Shown here in pieces: positions 8,197 through 17,492 of a stretch of 64,000 nucleotides of DNA (positions within the stretch are counted from its first letter, which is position 1; every line of letters begins with the position of its first letter). The stretch spans positions 1,860,001-1,924,000 of the forward strand of contig NZ_JAGYHC010000001.1 in the NCBI RefSeq assembly GCF_019837165.1, written 5' to 3'. The DNA is from Virgibacillus sp. NKC19-3 (GTDB lineage: Bacteria > Bacillota > Bacilli > Bacillales > Amphibacillaceae). The notes beneath the pieces are model-generated. The model was given only the letters and a program-made list of their open reading frames with translations. It was not told where the DNA came from and did no database searches. The position numbers and the translations under genes are program-made.

Positions 8197-9471
8197 ATGA
8201 CAACGGCTTTATTAAGCGATAAGGAAATGAAAACGTTTGAAGAAATAGAATCGACCGTAAGAAGCTACAGCAGGGGATGGCCGACCATTTTTGAAAAGGC
8301 AAAAGGATATAAATTGTGGGATATAGAAGGAAAAGAGTACATTGATTTTTTTGCCGGGGCAGGAGCGCTGAATTACGGCCATAATAGTGATGCAATGCAG
8401 GAAAAATTAATTGAGTATATTAAAAATGATGGAATTATACACAGCCTCGATATGGGAACATCTCCAAGAAAGGAATTTCTCGAACGCTTCAAAGAAGTAA
8501 TACTTACACCACGTAATCTCGATTATAAGATTATGTTTCCCGGCCCAACGGGTACAAATACCGTAGAAAGTGCGTTGAAAATAGCCAGAAAAGTAACCGA
8601 TAGAGATACGGTGATTAGTTTCACAAATGCTTTTCATGGAATGACAATTGGATCGCTCTCGGTGACAGCTAATTCATTTAAACGTCATGGTGCGGGCATC
8701 CCGCTTCATCATACGGTATCCATGCCATTCGATGATTATGTGGAAGATCAGAATTCAATTGCTTATTTGGAAAGATTTCTAGAGGACAGCGGAAGTGGTG
8801 TTGCCCTGCCGGCAGCCATTATTCTGGAAACAGTTCAAGGAGAAGGTGGCATGAATGCGGCTAGGATGGAATGGATGAAAAAAATCGAACGTATTTGCAA
8901 ACGTTGGGATATTTTATTAATTATTGATGATGTTCAAGCAGGTTGCGGACGAACTGGTACATTCTTTAGTTTTGAGCCTGCCGAAATTAATCCAGATATT
9001 GTCTGTCTTTCCAAATCAATTGGCGGAATTGGACTGCCCATGGCCATTACATTAATTAAACCAGAGTATGATCAATGGGAACCCGGTGAGCATAACGGAA
9101 CATTCCGTGGAAATAATTTGGCATTTCTTGCAGCAACAGAAGCCTTGACTCATTGGGAGACAGATGAATTAAGTCATGCGATACAAGAGAAAGCCAGCAT
9201 CTTGGCAGATATGGTCAACCATTGGGTGAAAAAATATCCCGAACTTAAGGCCGAAGCTCGTGGAAGAGGATTAATGCAAGGTATAGCAATCGACGTAGAA
9301 GGTCTTGCAAGTGACATTTGCGGAGAAGCGTTTAAGCGCGGTTTGATTGTGGAAACTTCCGGGCCGAATGATGAGGTTGTTAAATTCTTGCCACCACTAA
9401 CGATTGAGCAAGAAGGGCTTGAGAAAGGACTCGGTATTCTTGATGATAGTATCAAGCATGTTCTTGCTTAA
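8197..9471 (+). CDS. ectB: L-2,4-diaminobutyrate--2-oxoglutarate transaminase
   Basis: EctB makes L-2,4-diaminobutyrate from aspartate semialdehyde and glutamate, the first committed step to ectoine. It is a 424-residue class III PLP aminotransferase of normal length. The PLP aldimine lysine is K273 in [20 protein letters not shown] gives the PLP-ring aspartate, and ETVQGEGG is also present. The N-terminal [16 protein letters not shown] is typical of EctB. It starts a few bases after ectA and is followed by ectC after about 50 bases. Confidence 0.97.
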   Translation: MTTALLSDKEMKTFEEIESTVRSYSRGWPTIFEKAKGYKLWDIEGKEYIDFFAGAGALNYGHNSDAMQEKLIEYIKNDGIIHSLDMGTSPRKEFLERFKEVILTPRNLDYKIMFPGPTGTNTVESALKIARKVTDRDTVISFTNAFHGMTIGSLSVTANSFKRHGAGIPLHHTVSMPFDDYVEDQNSIAYLERFLEDSGSGVALPAAIILETVQGEGGMNAARMEWMKKIERICKRWDILLIIDDVQAGCGRTGTFFSFEPAEINPDIVCLSKSIGGIGLPMAITLIKPEYDQWEPGEHNGTFRGNNLAFLAATEALTHWETDELSHAIQEKASILADMVNHWVKKYPELKAEARGRGLMQGIAIDVEGLASDICGEAFKRGLIVETSGPNDEVVKFLPPLTIEQEGLEKGLGILDDSIKHVLA

Positions 9472-9523
9472 GCGACAATATACCAATGAATAGATATTTT
9501 ATAATGGAAAAGGAGAAATCGAA

Positions 9524-9910
9524 ATGATCGTAAAATCACTGGAAGAGATTGTTGGAACGGAAGATGAAACATCTGAAGAAAACTGGACGAGTCGCCGCTT
9601 TCTGTTGAAAAAAGACGGAGTAGGCTTCAGCATGAATGATACCATTATTAAAGCGGGAACAGATAATTTCTTCTGGTACAAAAATCATATCGAAGCAGTG
9701 TACTGCATTGAAGGCGAAGGTGAAATTGAAAAAGTCGAAACCGGTGATGTATACCAACTTAAAGCAGGAACGATGTATATCCTCAATGAAAATGACAAGC
9801 ATCGACTACGCGCCAGAACGCAGATGCGCATGGTTTGTGTCTTCAACCCGCCACTTGTAGGAAGAGAAACACATAATGAAGAAGGATATTATCCGTTATT
9901 GACCGAATAG
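9524..9910 (+). CDS. ectC: L-ectoine synthase
   Basis: EctC closes N-gamma-acetyl-diaminobutyrate to ectoine with loss of water. The 128-residue length and cupin fold are those of the family. Visible are MIVKSLEEI at the start, the ETSEENWTSRR segment, WYKNHIEAVYCIEGEGEIE and the LNENDKHRLRA metal-site region. A GGAGAAAT site precedes the ATG. It is the last gene of ectABC. Confidence 0.97.
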   Translation: MIVKSLEEIVGTEDETSEENWTSRRFLLKKDGVGFSMNDTIIKAGTDNFFWYKNHIEAVYCIEGEGEIEKVETGDVYQLKAGTMYILNENDKHRLRARTQMRMVCVFNPPLVGRETHNEEGYYPLLTE

Positions 9911-10231
9911 GGTTTAGAGAAGGAATCAGTCGCGGTTTAGTTTCTTCTTAATTTTTGGTAAGAAGAAGAGAGAATATTAATGGGAGGCGCACACTTCAGC
10001 TTGAGCTTCAGAATCATAGAGGGTCTCCTTCCTCATTATACACTCTAAGTAAAAGCACTTTCTCTGATAGGGAAGGTGCTTTTACGACTAGGAACGGCAA
10101 ATTTTCTGTTCGAGATAGAGCTATGGTAAACTGGGAGAACGCGTCTCCATAACGGTAGAGGGTCGATCGGGAGAGAACCATACCTATACGGGAGCTACTC
10201 ATCTTCCGGAAAAAAAGCACCACTACTACCC
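9911..10231. other. Intergenic region between ectC and the convergent dehydrogenase gene
   Basis: It holds two hairpins. TTCTTCTTA pairs with TAAGAAGAA (9942-9967), and a stronger one lies at 10049-10085. Short open frames run across the palindromes on both strands and look spurious. Confidence 0.5.
10049..10085. terminator. Bidirectional terminator hairpin between ectC and the FAD dehydrogenase
   Basis: GTAAAAGCAC and GTGCTTTTAC pair perfectly over 10 bp, with extra pairing toward the loop. The four A and four T in the arms can act as tails on either strand, as expected between convergent genes. Confidence 0.65.
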
Positions 10232-11626
10232 TCATTCTGCTGAAACATTCTGCTTCACAATCTTATTCGGGTTAAATAAATCACGCGGATCAAGCGTCGA
10301 CTTTATTTTCTCCATCAGATGAAGCGCTTCACCATGTTCTTGTTTCTGATATTTTTGTTTTCCAATTCCAACGCCGTGTTCGCCGGTGCAAGTACCTCCA
10401 CGGTTAAGCGCGTATTCAACGATGTGTTCATTTAATTGATTCGCATTTTGAACTTCTTCGGGGTTATTGAGATCAATCATTAAAAAAATATGATAGTTCC
10501 CATCACCTACATGCCCGACGATGCCGCCTTGAAGGCTTAATGCCCTTAGGGTTTTCCTTGCATCTTGAATAGCTCCTGCTAATTCAGAAATAGGGAGACA
10601 AACGTCCGTTATCATTAATTTTCTTCCCGGGTAGCCATGAGTGTAAGCGTAGAGTACATGATGTCTTGCTTCCCAAAGCTTATTCCGTGCTGCAGTTTCT
10701 GCTTCAAATGTTACTTCTAAACAGCCGAAGTCGTTGAGGATATCTTCCGCAAATGAAACATCCTGTGTTAGACCTGCTTCATTTCCGTGAAATTCTAAAA
10801 ACAATGTTGGTACTTCTTTGTAGCCTGTTTCACTATATTGATTCGCTTGCACCATAGATGGCTCATCTAAAAGCTCCATTCTGGCAATTGGCACTCCGGC
10901 TTGTAATATAGCTGTGACAGCTTCGACTGCATCATCCACCATGTTAAATGATGCTCTTGCAGCTATTTGATGTTCTGGTATACCGTATACCTTTAGCGTT
11001 AATTCTGTAAAACAACCTAGTGTACCTTCAGACCCTACAAAAATGCCATTCAGATGATAACCGGATGATGACTTTTCCGCTAAATTGCCAGTGTGTATCG
11101 TTTTTCCGTCTACAAGTACAACTTCTAAATCTCGGACTTGGTCACGCATGATGCCATAGCGGACAGACATTGTTCCACTGGCATTCGTAGCAGCCATACC
11201 GCCAAGTGTTGCATCTGCCCCTGGATCTACTGGAAAAAATAACCCGTATTTTTTCAGTTCTTTATTTAATTGGGAACGTGTCACACCTGGTTGTACTTTT
11301 ACTAGAAAATCTTTTTCCCGAATCTCCAGTATGCTGTTCATTAACGAAAAATCAATGGTTATGCCATGTTCGTAAGGGATAATATGACCTTCTAAGCTTG
11401 TTCCCAAGCCATAAGGAACAACCGCGATCTCATATTTATCAGCTAGACGAACAATTTCGCTCACTTCTTCAGCATTTTCAGGAAATACCACTACAGCTGG
11501 AGAACTTGGTGTATGATAAGATTCATCTGTGCTGTGTTCTTCCAGAACAGTCTCGTTCATGGTAACTTGATCTTTTCGCAACCATTTCTCTAATCCATGT
11601 ATTACATTCGTTATTGCTGTTTCCAT
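10232..11626 (-). CDS. FAD-linked D-lactate/glycolate-type dehydrogenase (GlcD/LDHD family)
   Basis: This 464-residue protein has an N-terminal FAD-binding type 4 domain (VVFPENAEEVSEIVRLA, PYGLGTSLEGH, DPGADATLGGMAATNASG, GSEGTLG) and a C-terminal FAD-oxidase domain. The latter ends with HVGDGNYH, GEHGVGIGK and LDPRDLFNPNKI, the metal and substrate region of D-2-hydroxyacid dehydrogenases. It most resembles D-lactate dehydrogenase (cytochrome type); D-lactate versus glycolate cannot be settled here. ATG at 11626 follows AGGGAGAG. No iron-sulfur partner subunit lies nearby, which favours a stand-alone enzyme. Confidence 0.83.
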   Translation of the reverse strand: METAITNVIHGLEKWLRKDQVTMNETVLEEHSTDESYHTPSSPAVVVFPENAEEVSEIVRLADKYEIAVVPYGLGTSLEGHIIPYEHGITIDFSLMNSILEIREKDFLVKVQPGVTRSQLNKELKKYGLFFPVDPGADATLGGMAATNASGTMSVRYGIMRDQVRDLEVVLVDGKTIHTGNLAEKSSSGYHLNGIFVGSEGTLGCFTELTLKVYGIPEHQIAARASFNMVDDAVEAVTAILQAGVPIARMELLDEPSMVQANQYSETGYKEVPTLFLEFHGNEAGLTQDVSFAEDILNDFGCLEVTFEAETAARNKLWEARHHVLYAYTHGYPGRKLMITDVCLPISELAGAIQDARKTLRALSLQGGIVGHVGDGNYHIFLMIDLNNPEEVQNANQLNEHIVEYALNRGGTCTGEHGVGIGKQKYQKQEHGEALHLMEKIKSTLDPRDLFNPNKIVKQNVSAE

Positions 11627-11838
11627 GGTTATTTCTCTCCCTTTTTAAATAGGTATGTTAAAGAAATTTCTGATTTTATAGTCTAGTATAAATGATGTGA
11701 AGTAGAAAATCTATAGCTTAAATACATAGGGAAGGATTATTCATTTCTACTGCTGTATAAGCGATATTAGATAATAAAAAACATTCCATTATTGACAAAA
11801 TATTCATGCGTGTTAAAATAAAATAAAATGATATGAAC

Positions 11839-11935
11839 TACTAGGGGTGCCTTTGTTAAGGCTGAGATTAAAGTTTCACTTTGAGACCCTTTGAACCTGA
11901 TCTGGTTGATGCCAGCGTAGGGAAGTAATCTGCCG
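11839..11935 (+). promoter_or_regulatory. TPP riboswitch (THI box)
   Basis: The conserved parts are present in order: GGGGTGCC, GGCTGAGA, GACCCTTTGAACCTGAT, CTGGTT and GCCAGCGTAGGGAAG. It lies upstream of the tenI-thiSGF operon and precedes a terminator hairpin, so thiamine pyrophosphate should switch transcription off. Confidence 0.97.
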
Positions 11936-11966
11936 ATGACTACAAAGCTAACTTATGTATTCTAGA

Positions 11967-12011
11967 GGGCCACTTTCTTTATGCGCTGCATGATGAAAAG
12001 TGGTCTTTTTT
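11967..12011 (+). terminator. Riboswitch-controlled terminator
   Basis: GGCCACTTT and AAAGTGGTC form the stem, followed by a T run. Placed between the TPP aptamer and tenI, it is the natural expression platform. Confidence 0.85.
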
Positions 12012-12052
12012 ATATGTATATAAGAATCTATTAGATGGGTTGTGCCTTTGTC

Positions 12053-12670
12053 ATGCCAAAACAATTACATGTTATTTCTACTGGCCGGCAATCAATGAAA
12101 ACGTTTGTTACGATTGCAGGACAGATTCATAAATATGTGGATGTCATCCATGTACGAGAAAAGACATGGTCTGCCAGTAAACTTGTAGCTGTCGTGCAAG
12201 CATTAGCTGAAGAGGGAATTCCAGTTAAAAAAATAATGATAAATGATCGTATCGATATAGCATATATGATGAAGACAAACGGAGTGCAACTTACACACCA
12301 AAGTGCTGATCTTTCATTGGTAAAAGAATCTTTTCCTACTTTACAAATAGGTTGTTCCGTCCATTCTATAGAAGAAGCCATGGAGGCAGAGACAAAGGGT
12401 GCAAATTTCCTCCTTTATGGTCATATCTTTGCTACCTCATCGAAGCCAGGAATACCTCCGAGAGGACTTGATCATTTACAGAGGATAACAGAAACAGTTC
12501 ATTTACCAGTCATAGCAATCGGTGGTATTATGCCGGAAAATACAAAGCAGGTACTAGCAGCAGGTGTAGAGGGAATCGCGGTTTTGTCAGGTGTATTATT
12601 AGCAAACGATCCTGTAGAAGCGGTTAAAGAATATAGAATAAATATGGAAAAGGGAGTGTATGATGAATAA
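12053..12670 (+). CDS. tenI: Thiazole tautomerase TenI
   Basis: TenI isomerises the thiazole phosphate carboxylate made by ThiG; the fold is that of ThiE. The 205-residue protein shows DVIHVREKTWSA, IMINDRIDIA, GVQLTHQSADL, IGCSVHSIEEA, LYGHIFAT, PVIAIGGI and GIAVLSG, which align with B. subtilis TenI rather than with ThiE. The frame is also open to an ATG at 12035; neither start has a clear ribosome binding site. I chose 12053 because MPKQLHVIST lines up with the B. subtilis N-terminus. The stop overlaps the start of the thiO remnant. Confidence 0.85.
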   Translation: MPKQLHVISTGRQSMKTFVTIAGQIHKYVDVIHVREKTWSASKLVAVVQALAEEGIPVKKIMINDRIDIAYMMKTNGVQLTHQSADLSLVKESFPTLQIGCSVHSIEEAMEAETKGANFLLYGHIFATSSKPGIPPRGLDHLQRITETVHLPVIAIGGIMPENTKQVLAAGVEGIAVLSGVLLANDPVEAVKEYRINMEKGVYDE

Positions 12671-12735
12671 CCATTATGATGTCAGCATTGCTCGAGGAGG
12701 TGAAGGAAGATTCCATCGCTTATGATTCGAAATAG
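12663..12735 (+). pseudogene. thiO: Remnant of glycine oxidase gene thiO
   Basis: Thiamine operons of this type usually read tenI-thiO-thiS-thiG-thiF. Here, where thiO should begin, an ATG at 12663 overlaps the tenI stop and reads MNNHYDVSIARGG, like the FAD-binding N-terminus of ThiO (HYDVIVIGGG). After a frame change the DNA reads VKEDSIAYDSK and stops, resembling the following GSSIAYEL of ThiO. About 340 codons are missing. The thiS ribosome binding site follows at once. The stub explains this gap better than random sequence does, but the match is short. Confidence 0.7.
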
Positions 12736-12753
12736 CTCAAAGGAGGTGAGAAC

Positions 12754-12957
12754 ATGACATTACAATTAAATGGGGAGATTGTAACGATACCAACAGCAGT
12801 TACCACAATTAAAGAAGTAATCGAACATTATAAGATAAGTAACCCTGTTGTTATTGTAGAACATAATGACCGAATTTTGGAAAAGAATGAGCATACTACT
12901 ACAGAAATAGCTGATGGAGACAAAATAGAATTAATCCAATTTGTAGGAGGCGGTTAA
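12754..12957 (+). CDS. thiS: Sulfur carrier protein ThiS
   Basis: ThiS is a ubiquitin-like carrier whose C-terminal glycine is adenylated by ThiF and turned into a thiocarboxylate that gives sulfur to the thiazole ring. The 67-residue protein has the N-terminal LQLNGE strand and ends in FVGGG, with the needed C-terminal Gly-Gly. ATG at 12754 follows AAAGGAGGTGAG. The gap to thiG is one base. Confidence 0.95.
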   Translation: MTLQLNGEIVTIPTAVTTIKEVIEHYKISNPVVIVEHNDRILEKNEHTTTEIADGDKIELIQFVGGG

Positions 12958-12958
12958 C

Positions 12959-13723
12959 ATGTTAACCATCAACAAAAAACAATTTAACTCCAGATTATTG
13001 TTAGGTACAGGAAAATATCCAAATATTGATGTCCAGAAGCAAGCAGTGGAAGTGTCAAAGCCGGAAATCTTAACCTTCACTGTTCGCCGTATGAATATCT
13101 ATGAGCCAAGTCAGCCGAATTTCCTTGAAAAGATTGATGTGGAGAAAGTTACGCTACTGCCAAACACGGCTGGAGCAAAAACGGCTGAAGAAGCTGTTCG
13201 TCATGCGAAACTAGCTCAGGCATCTGGCTTATGTGATATGATTAAGGTAGAAGTTATTGGTTGCGATAAGACCCTTCTTCCTGATCCTGTGGAAACGCTA
13301 AAAGCAACGGAAGAATTACTAAAAGAAGGATTCACCGTATTGCCATATACTTCCGATGATGTGGTACTTGCTAAAAAGCTGGAAGAGCTTGGTGCACATG
13401 CGATTATGCCAGGTGCTTCTCCGATTGGATCCGGACAAGGGATTATTAATCCACTCAACTTAAGCTTGATTATAGAACAATCAAAAGTTCCAGTTATCGT
13501 TGACGCTGGAATCGGTTCGCCTGCGGATGCTGCATTTGCAATGGAACTTGGAGCGGATGCAGTTCTTTTAAATACTGCTGTGTCAGCGGCAAGTGATCCG
13601 GTCAAAATGGCAAAAGCGATGAAGCTCGCTATTGAAGCTGGACGTTTGGCTTATGAAGCAGGAAGAATCCCGAAAAAGCGAACCGCAACGGCAAGTAGTC
13701 CAATGGAAGGAATGAGTGTCTGA
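12959..13723 (+). CDS. thiG: Thiazole synthase ThiG
   Basis: ThiG forms the thiazole ring from deoxyxylulose phosphate, ThiS thiocarboxylate and dehydroglycine. The 254-residue TIM barrel has K96 in DMIKVEVIG, the Schiff-base lysine of the family, and the phosphate site GSGQGIINP and [11 protein letters not shown]. The ribosome binding site lies in the end of thiS. The dehydroglycine would normally come from ThiO, which here is only a remnant. Confidence 0.97.
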   Translation: MLTINKKQFNSRLLLGTGKYPNIDVQKQAVEVSKPEILTFTVRRMNIYEPSQPNFLEKIDVEKVTLLPNTAGAKTAEEAVRHAKLAQASGLCDMIKVEVIGCDKTLLPDPVETLKATEELLKEGFTVLPYTSDDVVLAKKLEELGAHAIMPGASPIGSGQGIINPLNLSLIIEQSKVPVIVDAGIGSPADAAFAMELGADAVLLNTAVSAASDPVKMAKAMKLAIEAGRLAYEAGRIPKKRTATASSPMEGMSV

Positions 13724-14742
13724 TGAATGATCGTTATTCCAGACAGACCCTGTTCACCCCAATTGGTGAGCAGGGTCAACAAAAACTAAAGAGAAAACAT
13801 GTATTATTAATCGGTGCTGGAGCACTTGGAACAGGAAGTGGCGAATCCCTTGTTCGTGCAGGAGTCGGGAAAATAACAATCGTGGATCGCGATTATGTGG
13901 AATGGAGCAATTTGCAACGGCAGCAGCTTTATGTGGAGGTGGATGCGGCAAATCGGGTACCAAAGGCCATTGCCGCTAAGGAGCGATTACAGCAAATTAA
14001 TTCAGAAGTAGAAATCGAGAGCCATATTCTGGATGTGACGCCTCAAGTATTTGAAAAACTAGCAGAAAACGTTGATTTGATTCTAGACGCTACAGATAAT
14101 TTTGATATTCGCATGCAAATAAATGATATAGCACAAAAATATACAATACCTTGGATTTATGGATCCTGTGTTGCAAGTTATGGTATTAGCTTTACAATTA
14201 TTCCTGGTAAAACTCCCTGTCTGCACTGTTTAATGGAGGATGTACCGATCGGTGGGCTAACGTGTGATACTGCTGGAATTATTAGTCCAGCTGCTAGTAT
14301 GGTAGTTGCCTATCAAACAGCAGAAGCTTTAAAAATACTTACGGAAGATTGGGAGGCACTTAGTGGGAAGTTAGTTTCGTTTGATCTTTGGAAAAATCAT
14401 CATTCCAAGATGAATGTTTCCAGTATGAAAAAAGCAGCTTGCTCTTCTTGTGGTGCAAATGCAACGTATCCCTTTCTTACTTTTGAAAATCAAACCAAGA
14501 CGGCGGTTTTATGCGGAAGGGATACGGTTCAGATTCGCCCATCAAAGCGTGAAGATCGTGATCTACAGGGGATCGCCAAGATGCTTTCTACAATGGGAGG
14601 TAAAGTGGAACAAAATGATTTTCTTCTTTCTTTTACCATGGATAAGCAGCGGTTCGTTATGTTCCAAGATGGTCGTACACTCGTTCATGGGACGAAAGAT
14701 ATCACAGAAGCTAAAACACTTTATCATCGTTACTTTGGTTAA
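13723..14742 (+). CDS. thiF: ThiF/MoeB-type adenylyltransferase
   Basis: ThiF adenylates the C-terminus of ThiS. The 339-residue E1-like protein has the Rossmann nucleotide site LLIGAGALG, VDRDYVEWSNLQRQ with the R-x-x-Q of the active site, DATDNFDIR, and zinc cysteines CLHC and CSSC. The start overlaps the thiG stop as TGATG. The last 80 residues extend beyond the core, as in MoeB-like forms, so activity on MoaD is also possible. Confidence 0.9.
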   Translation: MNDRYSRQTLFTPIGEQGQQKLKRKHVLLIGAGALGTGSGESLVRAGVGKITIVDRDYVEWSNLQRQQLYVEVDAANRVPKAIAAKERLQQINSEVEIESHILDVTPQVFEKLAENVDLILDATDNFDIRMQINDIAQKYTIPWIYGSCVASYGISFTIIPGKTPCLHCLMEDVPIGGLTCDTAGIISPAASMVVAYQTAEALKILTEDWEALSGKLVSFDLWKNHHSKMNVSSMKKAACSSCGANATYPFLTFENQTKTAVLCGRDTVQIRPSKREDRDLQGIAKMLSTMGGKVEQNDFLLSFTMDKQRFVMFQDGRTLVHGTKDITEAKTLYHRYFG

Positions 14743-14764
14743 CCCCACAGAATAAACTGTGGGG
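14743..14764. terminator. Hairpin between thiF and aprX
   Basis: CCCCACAG and CTGTGGGG form an 8-bp stem directly after the thiF stop, between convergent genes. There is no strong T run. Confidence 0.55.
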
Positions 14765-14795
14765 CAGTATTTATACAACAAACATTCTGATCGTC

Positions 14796-16100
14796 TTACT
14801 CAGCTACACGCTGTTGGTGGTCGTTGACATAATCTAGCGCCATCTCTACAGCTGTTCGCGCCTCGATATATCCCCATATATCATTAAGCATTGGTTGAGA
14901 CGTTGTCTGGAGGATACTTTTTACATCATTGGGGCTAAGGGTTGGATTGGCTTCTAACATTTGTGCAATGACGCCTGCACATATGGGTGTGGCCATCGAC
15001 GTACCGGATAATTGCAGGTAATGTTCATCGACGATTTGTTCAGGTAACTGTTGTTCCAGCTCAGATTCTGGTGCTAACAGAGAAATGATGTCTGTCCCTG
15101 GTGAATAGATATCCGGCTTAATCAATGAATCGATCGTTGGACCACGGCTTGAATAATCTGCAATATGATCGTCTGATCGCGTACCCGTATTCTGGTCAGA
15201 CGTAGATCCAACAGTAATAATAAACGGATTAATAGCAGGTGTACTAATGGTTTTCTGCTCCGGGCCATTGTTACCAGCCGCTGCACAAACGACGATGCCG
15301 TTATGCCATGCTTCTTGTACAACCTGTGCTAGCGGGTCATCCCTATACGATTCATATGCTTGAGCACCCAGAGATAGAGAAATTATTTGAATATTATATT
15401 CTTCTTTGTGTTCCATACACCACGTAATTCCTTCAATGATGGTTGATAGTTTTCCCGCGCCATCCTTATCCAAAACCTTCACACCAATAACGGAAGCTTC
15501 AGATGCTGGAGCAATATATAAGCCATCTGACTTACTAGCATTTCCTGCTGCGTCGCCCGCGCAGTGTGTCCCGTGTCCATTATCATCGTAAGGATCGTTC
15601 TGATCGTTAATAAAATCTTTAAAAGCAATAATTCTATTATCGGGTTCCGTTAAATCTGCATGGGGATAGATTCCAGTATCAATGACAGCAACAGTTACAC
15701 CGTTTCCGGTAAAGTCATGATGCTCTTGTACATCAACAGCTCCGATTTGTCTGCTTGCAATGTCCAGAAAGCATGTTACTTCACGGTCATAGAATATCCG
15801 ATCAACTGCCTCATGATCCTTAATCTGTTTGATCATTTGCGGCGTTAACTTCCCGCCAACGGTTCCGTGGAATCGTAAGTCTTTGTCTAATTTACTGCGA
15901 CTATCTTTTTGACAGGTATTCAGGAGATCGTCTCTTATAGCTTTGTCCGAATTCTTGTTAACGTAAACAATGACAGGTATATCATCAGTATTGCTGATTG
16001 CGTAAGGATCTTGTTTTCTTTTAACACGTAATTGTTCCACTAAACCTGGATCTAGTTTTCGACCAGCTTCTTCATACCATATTCTTTTTCTGTTACTCAT
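14796..16100 (-). CDS. aprX: Intracellular subtilisin-type serine protease AprX
   Basis: This S8 subtilase (434 residues) has no signal peptide, as expected for cytoplasmic AprX. The catalytic triad is D141 (AVIDTGI), H176 (GHGTHCAG) and S368 (SGTSMATP), with the oxyanion-hole AAAGNNGP. Residues 1-110 are the AprX-type propeptide, including LRFHGTVGGKLTP. The frame is open further upstream, but ATG at 16100 has a perfect GAGGAGG and gives MSNRKR. It stands alone and is convergent with thiF. Confidence 0.92.
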   Translation of the reverse strand: MSNRKRIWYEEAGRKLDPGLVEQLRVKRKQDPYAISNTDDIPVIVYVNKNSDKAIRDDLLNTCQKDSRSKLDKDLRFHGTVGGKLTPQMIKQIKDHEAVDRIFYDREVTCFLDIASRQIGAVDVQEHHDFTGNGVTVAVIDTGIYPHADLTEPDNRIIAFKDFINDQNDPYDDNGHGTHCAGDAAGNASKSDGLYIAPASEASVIGVKVLDKDGAGKLSTIIEGITWCMEHKEEYNIQIISLSLGAQAYESYRDDPLAQVVQEAWHNGIVVCAAAGNNGPEQKTISTPAINPFIITVGSTSDQNTGTRSDDHIADYSSRGPTIDSLIKPDIYSPGTDIISLLAPESELEQQLPEQIVDEHYLQLSGTSMATPICAGVIAQMLEANPTLSPNDVKSILQTTSQPMLNDIWGYIEARTAVEMALDYVNDHQQRVAE

Positions 16101-16579
16101 TTTTTGCCTCCTCAGGATTTTAGTTTTAAAACCTACTAGCATTGGCAACAGTGGCACTAGAACAACGTGAGATCACCCCCTCTACTAGTTTTATAATTTA
16201 AACTATGTTTTTTCTTGGTAAAGAGAGTGAGTATCCTATCTAATTTGATCTAATAGGGGCTTGTCCTTTAATAAAAGCATAGCAGGGTAATAGAGAGTGG
16301 ACAATCCATCTAAATAACTAACTTTTATGAATATATATATTATTTTGATACAAAAGTCTGAAGGAGAAGAGGCACATCACTATCGGTTTGCTTTGTCAGT
16401 ATGTTTCGTTCAACTTCCTGAAATTTACAGAAGGAATTATTCTTGCATGAATATGGTAATAACTATTTAAAATAGGGGAAGTAGAATACAATATCCTTGA
16501 ATAGGAAGACTTCTTTCGGAAGTTCTGTTAAAATAAAGTAATATACATATTACGATAACTTCGATTTGGGGTGGAGAGA
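16101..16579. other. Divergent intergenic region between aprX and the following gene
   Basis: About 480 AT-rich bases that must hold promoters for both sides. I see no clear consensus promoter, RNA gene or repeat. Confidence 0.45.
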
Positions 16580-16975
16580 ATGTCATTTCGCAGTACAATT
16601 AATACGTATTTTAATAATCACGCAGAAACAAGCGAGAATCATGAGAATACATCACTTCAGACACATTATTATAAGACAACCAAAGATACAGGAATGCAAA
16701 TGTTGGAGAATTTATTCATCCATTCTGATGGATATGAAATTAATTCCATTTCTAAAGAGCACGGTGAAATCAGTGTGCTTATGAAAAAGGGGAAGAAGGC
16801 ATTTATTGTTGCTACAGTGATTATGGTTAGGCCGTATTATACAGCGATTGACTTTTCTGTGACAACGGAATCTGTTCTTCCTTTTGACTTCGGCTATAGT
16901 ACAAAAGTGATCCAACAATTATATCAATGGATTAATAAAGATCTGTCATTAATCACGACAAGAGAAACGAGTTAA
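16580..16975 (+). CDS. Conserved small cytosolic protein, function unknown
   Basis: A 131-residue protein with no signal peptide or membrane segment. ATG at 16580 sits behind GGGGTGG. The middle contains ISKEHGEISVLMKKGKK and then FIVATVIMVRPYYTAIDFSVTTES, an alternating-strand pattern suggesting a small beta domain. It ends 24 bases before nrdR and may be in its operon. I do not recognise a named family. Confidence 0.7.
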   Translation: MSFRSTINTYFNNHAETSENHENTSLQTHYYKTTKDTGMQMLENLFIHSDGYEINSISKEHGEISVLMKKGKKAFIVATVIMVRPYYTAIDFSVTTESVLPFDFGYSTKVIQQLYQWINKDLSLITTRETS

Positions 16976-16999
16976 TAATGAAAAACGGAGGCGTGCGAA

Positions 17000-17464
17000 A
17001 TGAGATGTTCCAATTGCAACAATAAAAATACAAGAGTGCTCGATTCACGTCCGATTGAAGAAGGGGAATCCATACGCAGACGAAGGGAATGCGAAAATTG
17101 TGGTTTTCGATTTACGACGTTTGAACGGATTGAAGAAGTCCCCCTAATTGTGGTAAAAAAGGATGGGAATAGGCAAGTATTTAGCAGGGAAAAGCTGGTT
17201 CGGGGCTTAATCCGAGCCTGTGAAAAACGTCCAATTCCCCTTGATAAAATGGAGGAAATAGCCTCTTCTGTTGAAAAAGAACTTCGTAATGACGGTATTT
17301 CTGAAGTGGACAGCAATGAAATTGGTGAAATGGTGATGGACAGGCTATCCAAAGTTGATGAAGTGGCATATGTTCGTTTCGCCTCTGTCTATCGTCAATT
17401 TAAAGATATCAGTGTCTTTCTCGATGAATTGAAGGATTTAATCAATGCAGATAAAAAATCCTGA
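17000..17464 (+). CDS. nrdR: Transcriptional repressor NrdR
   Basis: NrdR represses ribonucleotide reductase genes in response to ATP/dATP. The 154-residue protein has an N-terminal zinc ribbon with C3, C6, C31 and C34, the VLDSR...RRRREC element, and an ATP-cone from about 48 to 138 ([16 protein letters not shown]). Length is normal. The dnaB frame overlaps its 3' end, giving the conserved nrdR-dnaB-dnaI order. Confidence 0.97.
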   Translation: MRCSNCNNKNTRVLDSRPIEEGESIRRRRECENCGFRFTTFERIEEVPLIVVKKDGNRQVFSREKLVRGLIRACEKRPIPLDKMEEIASSVEKELRNDGISEVDSNEIGEMVMDRLSKVDEVAYVRFASVYRQFKDISVFLDELKDLINADKKS

Positions 17465-17492
17465 TGTACCACAAAGAGGGAGAGTAAGAATA

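Noticed and set aside
5063-9910. Genomic island carrying the ectoine genes
   Set aside because: I found no integrase, direct attachment repeats or tRNA at its edges. Composition seems like that of neighbours by eye. Ectoine genes are normal for halophilic Bacillaceae. Only the 14-bp boxes are noted.
9955-10235. Open frames on both strands over 9955-10152 and 10014-10235
   Set aside because: They arise from the palindromic terminator region between convergent genes, mirror each other, and lack ribosome binding sites.
13216-13605. 129-codon antisense frame within thiG
   Set aside because: A shadow of a well-conserved gene; composition follows from thiG codons.
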